NCBI GenBank assembly: GCA_964035575.1
Contig: OZ037913.1
Location: forward strand, 868,001-932,000
Length of the DNA stretch: 64,000 nucleotides
Reading direction: 5' to 3'
From: Rhynchopus sp. YZ270_cl-10
Lineage: Eukaryota; Euglenozoa; Diplonemea; Diplonemida; Diplonemidae
This document shows, piece by piece, positions 39,537-50,000 of the stretch. Position 1 is the stretch's first letter; every line of letters begins with the position of its first letter. Below the pieces are notes generated by a model that had not been told where the DNA came from, did no database searches, and saw nothing but the letters and a program-made list of their open reading frames with translations. The translations under genes and the position numbers were made by a program.

Positions 39537-42500
39537 ATGCCCACTACGGTGGTACCTGAGGCGGAAAAGATGACTCTTGCTGAGATTGTGAAGGAATGGT
39601 CAGGAAGCGAGGAGCTGTACGAAGCAGATGAAATACAAGACATGGAAACAACCCTACGGTCATTACCTGCGGGGAGTGGCGACGAAGCGAACATTGCAGC
39701 ACTTAGGAAGGCTACTCTCAAGAAGATCCACCTTTGGGCCACATCACGCACCGTTACCCATACAAGAAAAGATATGTTAGCCCTCATGCGGGTCCTTGAA
39801 CGGGTAAGTGATAGAGGGCATAATTCACTTATTCGCGATGAAACGATGCGGGTAACCTGTGTGCTGCATAACGCATTTGCTCCGTATACACGAAACGCAC
39901 AGCAGGCAGACGACTGTTGGGTTCACTTCAGCACCACCGCGTTGAACCTTCTTGCAAACTGCACCTCCCAACAGGCATCCTCGCAGGACTCTTTGGAAGG
40001 GGCGGCGATGAAGCTTTCTGTTGTGTGGGGTGTGTTTGATTTGGCGTGGGACTGTCCAGTCAAGCTTCCGCCGACCGCAATGGCAGATGGGATGCACGTT
40101 GTGTTGTCGCTACGGTCGCAGGTGTCTGGGTTTGAAGGGGCCTGCCAACAGAGGTATTTTCAGGTGTTGGTGTTGGGGATGACGATGGTTGGGGTGCATG
40201 TGGCCGATATGCGGCCAGAGGAGGAGGCGAAGGAGACGAGGAGCTGTGAGTTGTTCCCTCCAGGGTCTGCTGCGTTGCAGGCTCGTGCCACGTTGTTGTC
40301 GCATTTGCAGTATGATACATACCAGGCGTTGTTCTTTTTGCGTCTTTTTTTGCAGGCGCATTCACCGCAAGGGTGTGGCGAGTTGGAGTCTCTCATACGC
40401 CGGCCACGTTGTCTGCACACAGAGCCCCTCCCACAGAAGGAGGTACAAATGGTGCGTGGTGCGCTCCTCGGGCTGCGTTGCTTCATGTTCCCGGAGGACC
40501 GTGAAAAGGCGACCCTCCCCCTCTCTGCCAAGGAAACGCTTGTCGTCCTCAACTCCGTTCGGTATGCTCTGGCGACGCGGGATGCGTCAGTGGTGAAGGA
40601 GGTGTTGTGTCTGGTGAAACGTCTCCTGGAGGACGACGTTGCGGAGCACCTCGAATCGCAGTGGTGTGTTGTGCTCAACATTATGACGGACATTGCGAGC
40701 CACTTCTCATACGAGGTGCAGGAGCGGGAGGGGATGCAGGCTTTGTTCTTCGCGGCGATTGCGAAGATGGCTTCGTTGACGGGACGGATGGAGCTGCAGG
40801 CGGATCGAGACCGTGCGTTGAACCTTGCAGACAACTGTCTCGACTACTTCGGCGAAGATGTCCCGCAAGCAGAACTGCGCACCCTAGCCGCATCGATTCT
40901 CACAAGCAAGATGTCGACCATTGCAGGTACAGGGTCGCTGTCAGAGCTGATGCGGCGACACCTTCTGTGCAGCAAAGGGCGTTGGTCAGACCTACAGCTT
41001 AAGAAGGACTGCCTCACGCTCTTCAAGGCGAAGCAGCTGCACTGTCAAACAGGCATGCTCGAGGCAGGCCTCCTCAGCCTTATCAAGACCGGGGACGACG
41101 ACACCTTTGCGCTCTCTACAGGATGGACACCCGAAGTGGCGAATGACGTCGTCGCCTTGCTCGTGGAGGTGCTCCTCGGTGCGAACCACGAAGGCTTCTA
41201 CCTCCCCCTCCCCATGTGGGGGGAGTTGGTCCGTATGTGCAGGGAGATCGCGATGAACAACGCAAAGGGTACTGCGCTGTCGACGGAGAAGCGGCTAGAG
41301 GTGGCGTCTGCGATTGTGAAGGCGGCAACGCATAAGATAGGGCTGACGACAGCGTCGTACTGCTCGGAGCTGTGGAAGGCGTTGATGCTGATGCTGTTCC
41401 ACCCGGACACGAAGGTGCGGTGCAGTGTGCTTGCGTACTTCCTCTCGCTGCGGTGCAATGAGGACTTCGAGGTGACGTCCTCGCTGGCCTCGCAGGGCAA
41501 CATACAAGCGGTCGCAGCGGTGGCTAGGGAGCCGCTCTGCTCGCTCGAGGCTGAGTTCCCTGTGGCGCAGGTGTTGCACACAGTGCAGTCGCGGATCCTC
41601 ATCGACTCAGAGTGTTTCTCAGACAACATGAAAACAGTGCGGCACTTCCTCACGAACAACTATTTCATGGTCGGCAACGCGGCTGCGAACGCAGGGTGTG
41701 TGCAACGGCTTGCCTCAGCGTTCGTCTCCTTGGTGGGTGAGGAGAGCTGGCAGGTGCTTTCGCAGCTCAGTGTTGGGGTGTCTGCAGTGCAGGAGATTGC
41801 CTCGACAGTGACGGCGCTCATCCCGTATGTGAACCTGGTCCCCATGAGCGGGCGGGAGGAGACGTACCGAAGTATCCTTTATTGCCTGACGGCGCTGCTG
41901 CGGAAGAGCCTTGAGGCGTGGTCGCTCTTCTCTGCGACAAGCGACGGCACGATCGCATCGCTTACAGACATCTTTGGCGCCCTGCACGTTGCGTTGTACC
42001 ACTTCCTCACCCCAGAGGAGTTGGTGTGGCCGAGCCTGCGCGAGGCTGCGGGGGTTATGCTGCAGGTCCTTGGGTCGGTTGCACTGAAGGCCCTCGAAGT
42101 TGCGCAAACGGTAAAGGAAAGCGCGAAGCAGGAACAGTCAAAGAGCAGCAGCACCCTCAGCAACACGATGGACCTGAAGCAGGACTCCGTCACAGTGCAT
42201 GCAGCATCGACCGCACCTTCCGCACCGCCGTCGGGCGCTGCGTCTCCTGTTCCGCAGGCAGATGGGAGCACCTCTGGGCTGGAGGAGCCCCTTCGTAACA
42301 GCAGCTTTGCGGGCGTGTCTATGTCACAGAGCTATTCAGAGCTGCCTTCCGATGTGCCGCCGGTGCCGTTCCTGTCTGCAACGAATGTGCATGGCAAGCA
42401 GTGCCTCGTGTCGTTGTTGTCGTTGATCCATTCGATAGTGTCGTCATGCTTGACGGACGACAACCAGCCTGCGTGCCGTGCCCCAGAGCATGCTTTGCAT

Positions 42501-44886
42501 GAGTTCTCTGACGCTGTGTTTGCACTGCTTGCAGATGTGACGGACACTGCGCAGTACGAACATCGTATTCACTTTCTTGCGCATATGGTTGTAGCGGAGA
42601 TGCTGCACCAGAACAGAAGGAACATGCCGCACCCTGCGTCACGGCATGAGTTCCTGAAGCGCCTCATCTTCAGCGTCAAGCCCAAACAGCGCTTCTCCAA
42701 GAAGGCCGACGCCGAGGACGGCGAGGGCAGCAAGGAGCTGCAGCGTGCCACGGCGGACCTTGCGTGGCGTTCGTTCTACCTCGGGAGCACGGAGATGTAC
42801 CCGCGCTGGGACCCCCTCACGGAGGCCTTCTTCTCCGACGGCGAGACGCAGTGCTGGATGACCAACGGACCCCATGCACCATGCGTCATCTCCACGACCA
42901 CCGGCCGCTCACAACACATGCTGGTCACCATCCGCTCCCTCACAGCCTCCGTCTGCTGGACCTGCATCCTCCACAACAAACCCTCCATGCCACACATCGA
43001 ACGCCCCTACATCACACCCTCCCGCGATCCTGGTGAAAGCTCCCCCGAAGAACCCATCGAAGCTGCGCCAATGCGGGCCGGCGTGTCCATGGCGGACCTA
43101 TTGACCGAGCATGACGAAGACATGCGTGGTCTTATTGGAAACAATGGAAGCTTCTGCAGCATGCGGGTTGCGGTGGATGAGAAGGAGGAGGCGGAGCTTA
43201 AGGAGGAGGAGCTGGATGGGCTGCGGGCTGAAGGGTCGGGGGAGCTGGAGGTGGAGGCGAGCAGTACCAGCACGACGTCGCCCCGGATGCGGGAGGTGCT
43301 TGAGATGCGCCGCCACCGTGTGTCTGCGTCGTCCATCGCCGACGACGATGCGTTGTTGCTGCGCGACTCCCCGGTGCCTTCGTACGACTCCCCGCATAAG
43401 GGTGCGGCAACTAAGTTTTCTTCGATTGCGGCATCTGCCTCTGTTTCCTCGCAGAGGGGGGAGAGCAAAGGGTCGCTGCCACGCACCTCGCAGACAGATG
43501 TCCTGAACAACACCTGGGAGGAGTTGCCATACCTGGCGCCCATGCCAAGTAAAGGTGGGCAGGCCTCGTCGGTGGACGGCATGCAGCCCAGCCCCATGCC
43601 CACCCCGCGGCAAAGGATGCACACCCCCGCCCCATCAACAGAGATGCCGCCCTTCTGCGACGTGCTCGCAAACAGCATCCACAGCGCCTTCATCCTCTCC
43701 ATGTTCAAGATGACCCCGCCGCCGCAGCGTCTCAGGTGGGACGATCAGCTGCTCAGAACGCTGTCCGCGTTGGACCGCATACCCTGCAAGGAAACGCATA
43801 AGTATGTATAACGTTTTGCAGGGTTAGGCCCTGTGTTGCTTCATTTCACTTTTCTTTTTTACAGAATCGGGCTAGTGTACATCGACCACGACCAGTACTG
43901 TCTCAGTGAAGGCACCAAATGGGATGAAAGGGAGTTGAATGTTTTGGGGAATGATGGCGGCAGTGTGCGCTACCAGTCGTTCATGTGTGACTTGGGGCAG
44001 TTCAAGGACCTGCGGGTGCCGCGTGAGGACCCGAGGGAGTCGGTGCGGCGGGGGATATGGCCACACCCATGCCACTACTTCGGTGCGCTGGACACGGCAC
44101 GGCAGGAGGACGGACAGATGTGCCTCATGGCGGAGTCGACAATGCATCAGATTGTGTACCACGTTGCCACCATCATGAACAGCGAACGCAAATCCGATAT
44201 GGACGAGGCGCGTGCAAGGACACACGCAGCCGACAAGAAGAAACGCCACATCGGGAACGACCACGTATGTCCCCTCCCTCCATTCCCTTCCACAAAACAA
44301 CCAACAGGTGGTGGTGACATACTGTGAAGATGACACTGCCGAGATCAACCCCTTCGTGCTGAAGAACGAGCTGAACTACATCAACATCTTGGTGCAGCCC
44401 CTTGGGGAGGGCTTCAGCCGTGTCTCCGTGCACTTCCGCGACTGCCAGGAGGACACAGCACGGTCCCTGAAGGAGCTGCTCGACGAGAAGAGCTTCGGGC
44501 CCGCACTCTGCAAGAAGGGAGGTGTCGTGGTGCACGACTCTCGCCTGTCCTCTCTGGTGGGCGAGGCTGCGCTGCACGCATCCATTGCGACAAAGTCCTG
44601 GCGGTATGTTACTGGGTCTTTTTTTTCAAACGACTAACCCAAATTCATCTACCAACCTAGTCGACAGCTTTTTTGGCATACAAAACACACATTATCGGAA
44701 CTATTCCGCCCACACTGCTGTCAAAAAAACACTGCACAACACAGGTTTGAGAGACAGCAGTTCTCCTCGAACTGGAGTGAACGTCTACACCGCATCCAAC
44801 AACTGCCCATCCGCTTTGAGGTCAAACCCACCAACCGCACCCACGACGACAACCTCCTCAACGAATTCCACAAGCTCTTCGCATGA
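39537..44886 (+). CDS. TSC2/RalGAP-type GTPase-activating protein
   Basis: Likely stimulates GTP hydrolysis by a Rheb-, Rap- or Ral-type small GTPase. Four exons, 39537-43801, 43865-44264, 44308-44603 and 44745-44886, give 1700 residues. Exon 1 is a long helical scaffold (residues 1-1421) typical of the HEAT/armadillo N-terminal half of tuberin and RalGAP-alpha, with a disordered Ser/Thr/Pro linker at about 1200-1400. Exons 2-4 are the RapGAP domain: HKIGLVYIDHDQYCL, GSVRYQSFMCDLG, and HIGNDHVVVTY, where the Asn of IGND (about residue 1553) is the catalytic Asn thumb. The junction KKRHIGNDH/VVVTYCEDD spans a 43-nt intron. Which GTPase it serves cannot be read from sequence. Strong alternation of G-ending and C-ending codon blocks is visible. 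Confidence 0.85.
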
Positions 44887-45484
44887 AGAAAACACTACAA
44901 AACAAAGGATACCATCACATACGATGATCTGATGGGAACGTACATTTTAGGGTAAAATTTTTTTTTGGGGGGCGGGGAAGGGGGAGGAATCTTATGGAAA
45001 AAGACATATGCCAAAAAAAACTACTCTTTTTTTCCAAACAGCCCTCAAAGAAGAAAAGGGCTGACAAAAAAATGAAGTACGTCTATACCTTCTGGAGTAC
45101 AAAAAAAAAAAAGGCTTCGGCCAAAAACATTGAGTACAGGCCCTTACCTACCAAAGGTGGGCACTTAGGGTGATTGTCGACAACAACAAAAACACACAGC
45201 GACAACACAACTCCCCAACACAACGTCTAACCCGAGAGAAGCAGGCAAAAAAAAAAATCTTACATTTTCCTCTTCACCTTATTTTCCCCTCTTGTATTTC
45301 ATCCCCACAGCTTTGAATGAAGTATGCTTAGTGGTTCGATAACCCCGCAGGAAGGCAACTTTTCACAGAAGCGTTTGTAATATTTACAACGTTCCATTTT
45401 GATTTCGGCATGCACAGTTCAGTTTACCCCCTCCTCCCTCTCTCCTCACCTACTTGCCAGGCACCCCACCACACCCCCCACAAG
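44887..45484. other. Intergenic region with families F and B
   Basis: No gene. ATTGAGTACAGGCCC ... GGCACTTAGGGTGATTGTCG (45128-45185) resembles 35811-35866 (family F). A family B hairpin follows at 45325-45385. An in-frame ATG at 45410 would extend PRMT1 by 25 residues. Confidence 0.55.
45325..45385 (+). repeat. Hairpin family B, copy 2
   Basis: GTGGTT-CGAT-AACCCCGC with a CACAGAAGCGTTTG tail. The GGTT/AACC stem and CGAT loop are identical to 20386; the outer stem is not clearly kept. Confidence 0.6.
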
Positions 45485-46564
45485 ATGTCTGCACAGCCAG
45501 ACGAAGTGAAGGTGGACAACGAAACCACGACCACGACCACCGCCACCCCTGACGGCACCCCTGACGGCACTGCACCGCCAACGGACTACTACTTCGACTC
45601 GTACAGCCACTATGGTATTCACGAGGAGATGCTGAAGGACCGGGTGCGTACAATGTCATACCGGAACGCAGTGTACAGCAACAAGCATCTGTTTAAAGAC
45701 AAGGTGGTGCTTGATGTTGGGTGCGGGACCGGGATTTTGTGTTTGTTCGCAGCAAATGCGGGGGCAGCGCATGTGATTGGTGTCGACTGCAGTAGCATCA
45801 TTGAGCAGGCGACGCAGATCGTGGCGGACAACGGCTTCGCAGACAAGATCACACTTCTGCGTGGGAAGATGGAGGAGGTGACCTTCCCCGAAGGCATCGA
45901 GAAGGTGGACATCATCATCTCCGAGTGGATGGGCTACTTCCTGCTCTACGAATCCATGCTCAACACCGTCCTCTGGGCACGCGACCGCTACCTCAAGCCA
46001 AACGGCCTCATCTTCCCCGACAAAAGCAGTATGTTCATCTGCGGCATTGAGGACGCACGGTACCGCCGTGATAAAATAGACTTTTGGGACAACATTGGTG
46101 GGTTTACCTTCAAAGCTGTGAAGTCTATCGCCTTTTTAGAGCCTCTTGTGGACACTGTAGAACCGAAGCAGGTTATCACGACGCACGACCGGATTCTTAG
46201 CTTTGATTTGAAAACTGTGAAGGTGGAGGACCTCTCGTTTGAGAGCCCCTTTGAAATACATGGGGTGCGGAGGCAGACGCTTCATGCGTTAGTGGTGTAC
46301 TTTGATGTGACGTTCTCGGGGCACAACCCCATCCTCATGACAACGTCCCCCGCACACAAGTCCACACACTGGAAACAGACAGTATTCTACCTGGAACACC
46401 CCCTCCACCTCGGCAAAGGCGACACCATCCGAGGCGTCATCAAAGCCTGCCCAAACGCAGTCAACCACAGAGACTTCGACATCCAGATCAAGATCCTCAA
46501 TGCAGGGAAGAAAGGCGCCAACGGTGCGTACGAAGACGTCGTGCAGGACTTTAGATTAAGATAA
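45485..46564 (+). CDS. PRMT1: Protein arginine N-methyltransferase 1
   Basis: Type I enzyme that transfers methyl groups from S-adenosylmethionine to arginines of histones and RNA-binding proteins (monomethyl and asymmetric dimethyl products). The 359-residue, intronless protein shows every signature: DYYFDSYSHYGIHEEMLKD, the SAM-binding loop VVLDVGCGTGILC (about 74-86), acidic VDCSS, the double-E loop SEWMGYFLLYESML with Glu147 and Glu156, and the THW loop (STHWKQTVFYL). Length matches human PRMT1. The start at 45485 (AAGATGTC) is preferred because the 25 residues from the upstream ATG 45410 are Pro/Ser-rich and read like a translated pyrimidine leader. Confidence 0.96.
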   Translation: MSAQPDEVKVDNETTTTTTATPDGTPDGTAPPTDYYFDSYSHYGIHEEMLKDRVRTMSYRNAVYSNKHLFKDKVVLDVGCGTGILCLFAANAGAAHVIGVDCSSIIEQATQIVADNGFADKITLLRGKMEEVTFPEGIEKVDIIISEWMGYFLLYESMLNTVLWARDRYLKPNGLIFPDKSSMFICGIEDARYRRDKIDFWDNIGGFTFKAVKSIAFLEPLVDTVEPKQVITTHDRILSFDLKTVKVEDLSFESPFEIHGVRRQTLHALVVYFDVTFSGHNPILMTTSPAHKSTHWKQTVFYLEHPLHLGKGDTIRGVIKACPNAVNHRDFDIQIKILNAGKKGANGAYEDVVQDFRLR

Positions 46565-47094
46565 AGTGGAGGTGGGGAGTGGGATAACAAGGTAGAAGCA
46601 AACAAAAGAACCGGAAGCCTTAGGTAATGGTACCCTAGGTTTTGAAAATTGCCAGATTTTTTTTTGACTGGTTGTTTTTTCCCCCCCAAAAAAAGGGGGA
46701 AGGAAAGGGGAAGAAACGCTCTTTTTTTGACCCTCAGAATGTACGTCCCTTCAGGCGTTAACGTAGGAAATGTGTCTTTAACGGTAAAAATTGGGAGAAG
46801 GGGGGGAGGAAAACAGTACGAAACGTGAGCAACGTTTTTTTTTAATGAATTGTGAGTCAGCTGTTATTGTTGTCCACGTAAAATAGCATTACAGTCTCAG
46901 AGTTTGAAAGAAAAAATGGGGGGTAGGGGATCATCATTAGATGAGTGGAGGGTTGCACAACTACAATACGACAAAGAGCAAAACAGACAACGAGAGCAAA
47001 GACACAACAAAATCCCTTCAATTGAACCATACCCTTTCTCCGCCCCCTCCCATCTCCCACACAACACCTGACACCCTTTACAGGCATCCTTCCT
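46565..47094. other. Intergenic region, nothing recognised
   Basis: T- and G-run-rich spacer. CACCCTTTACAG at about 47072-47084, just before ATG 47095, could be a 5'UTR splice acceptor. Confidence 0.55.
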
Positions 47095-50000
47095 ATGTGG
47101 AAGTACTGGTCTGCTGGTGATGCAGCCAACAACACATCACACGAAGAACATGACGAGCGTGACGCCATGCAGGACCATGCAGAGCCGTCGGAGGAAGAGA
47201 CGTGCCAGGACTTGATGCGCCTGCCACCTATCGCAGGCGAGTTCTCCTCGCGTCTGGAGGAGTGGATAAAGGACCAGTGTGCGTCTGTCGGCTGCCACGA
47301 TGTGTCTTTAAGCATAAACACCCCCACCTCCCCACGCAAGACATCGTCGGCAACACCACCACCACGCAAACGGGCGAAAAGCGAGTCCGGAGACTGCCCA
47401 AAACGAACGTGCCCGCTGTGCGATATGGTAGCGGACGAACGGGTCTGCCCCATGACGGGGACACTCCATGTCTTTGACACCGACGTGAACGACTGCCGGG
47501 TGAAATGGAACGATGTGACAGGCTACTATGACCGGCGCAGTGGGGCGTGCAAACTTGCACAGTTCAAGCCGGTCAACGGGTTGATTGGGGTGTCAGGGCG
47601 GGTGGGGCTCTCTTTTGGTCCCGTACCAAGGAGCGACTCTGACGGGGAGTGGGCGCGATGTCTGTACTCGGTGCGGATGAAGACGTTTGATGTCAGTGCG
47701 TTGGTGCCGCCGGCAATGCTGTCGACGACATCCTTGGGGGATATTAGCCTCTGCGAGAGGACCACAGAGGTGACGGTGATGTCGGGCAACATGCCGCTTG
47801 CCTCTGCTGCCGTGGCGGGCGCGCTGTCGAAGGTCGCCTTCTTCTCTGCCGCACCCGACGCCTTTGATGAGGAGAACATTCCTCTCCTCGCCGCCGCCGT
47901 GCGTGCACGCTACCCCGACACCGCGCTGTTCCACTCCTTCATCGACGGTGTCCCCGTCTTCTGCGTCTGCGGCATCGGCAGTGCCTACGTCTGCGCCTGG
48001 CTCAGCTCTGCCGCCATCGTCACAGTACCCTCTATCCCATCCTGTGTCAACCTTGCGAAGATTGGTGAGCTAACCTCCTGCGGTATCAGTGCGTCGAGCA
48101 GCCACACCCCAGACCTGGCGGAGGTGTGGGAGATGCATGGGGGTGGGGATGTGTGGCGGCGGCTGCACTCTGCAGACTGCCATATGATAGCGGGGCATAT
48201 GCAGCGTGGGACAGACAGGGTTGTGGCCACGACGCTGGCTCATGCGCCGGGTGTTGTGTACCGCATAGACTTGCTGGCGCTGACTGCGACACCACTGCAC
48301 ACAGGTGAGACGCAACCCCTGCGTCGCACAGGCATCATGGTGCCCAACCTGCGGCTAGGCGACATCGTCCGTGCAGGTGACGACATAGGCCCTGCAGAAG
48401 TTGTCCGCCTCGACGGGCACGAGTGCAGCCTTAAACATAAAAACACCTGGCAAGAGGGCCTCCCAGTCGAGCACACCCAACCCCTCAACGTCACAGTACG
48501 TCGCGAGCCCGAAAACGTCCGCATCGCCGTCTTCGGCTCGCCACAGAACGTACAGCGCGCATGCCAGGACATCACCCTGCAGTGCACCTACAAGAGCAAC
48601 ACGCTGTTCCTGCCGAAGGGGCTTGGCAGTGCGATGCAGGGCAGAACAAAGGACATCCGCCAGGCCACCGGTGTGGCGAACATCGACGTTATGACGAGCT
48701 CTGTTGTGCTGTCGGGGACAACATCGCAGCTGGAGGATGCCGGGCGGATGGTGGCGTGTCTTTTGCAGCAGTACCTCGTCAATTTGCAGTACGAGCTGAT
48801 GAAGCAGGCCACGGACGGGGTGATGCGACGTCTGACCGCAATCGTTGCACAGGTTCCGCTGCACGCTGGGCTGCATGATGCTGTGCAGCATGTACAGAGC
48901 TTTGATGGCATGAAGAAGAAGTCGCATGAAAAGCAGCTCCGCACAAAGCTTTCGCAACTGAAACGTCGGGAGGAAATGTACCAACGTGAGTCGATGCTGA
49001 TGTTCACTGGCCTTGACGACTATGCGAGCGTTATCAAAGGCATTGTCAGCTCCGCCGTCTCCGCCTCCCCCAACTGGGACACCGGGTACCTCATGCTTGG
49101 CCTCAGCCCCAATGCAGAGGTGGAGGTCAACATCGACAGCGGGCGTCTCCGCAACGGTGACCGTGTGCGCATCAAGCATTCTGTTGTGGAGACGACACAC
49201 CGCTGGTCCGCCGTGCAATACGAGATCGGGACAGTAACAAACGTGACAGACCCCTTTGTCAAGGTCGACTTCCCTTCGCACCTTCAGATGCAGCTCTTCA
49301 TCTCGGACGTCGAGCCTGAGGAGCAGAGCAGGGGTCGGGTGCACACCACCGGCGCAGTGCAGGTTTCTTTGCAAGATGAGGGTGCGACCATTCAGTTTGG
49401 CAAGTCCATTACACGGTGGATCACTTCGACCTTTGAGGGTGTGGGGGATGTTGGAAGGCCCACCTGCGTTGTGGCGGAGTTTGTTAATGGACGCAACCTG
49501 GTGCGTTTGGTGTGTCCGAACACAGCACAGCTCACCGCTGTTACAACCATGCCTGGTTCCGACGCTTCTTTGGACGAACGTTTGATGTACCTTGCGCAAC
49601 GCCTTGTACAGCTCAAATGGCATAGCCTCTGCGATGCACTGCTGGCCACAGAGCTTCTCGACGTCGTGCACAGCACCGCCACCGCAGAACGCGCCATTGT
49701 CACCCTCCAGAATGTGTCCTCCGACGCAGAGCTCTCTTGCAAAGACCTTCACAACCTTCTAGAGGGCCTCAAAGCCGAGGCCTCGACAGTGTGCGACGTT
49801 CTCACGAAGGACAACGAAGTGGTCTTCACGGACACCGACGGCGACACCAACGAGATTGCCTTAGTAGGCCCGACCCTCTTCTACGTGCCCATTGGAAAGC
49901 GTGAGCGCACCGAGGTGCACAGTGTACAGTACGACCCTGCCACCGCAGAGCTGGGCGTCTGCCTCGGCGACCAGACCTGGAAGATGCGGCTGGTCCTGAG

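Noticed and set aside
48355-49752. A 465-codon minus-strand frame inside the KH/RING gene
   Set aside because: Antisense shadow; His/Leu/Val-rich composition without family resemblance.
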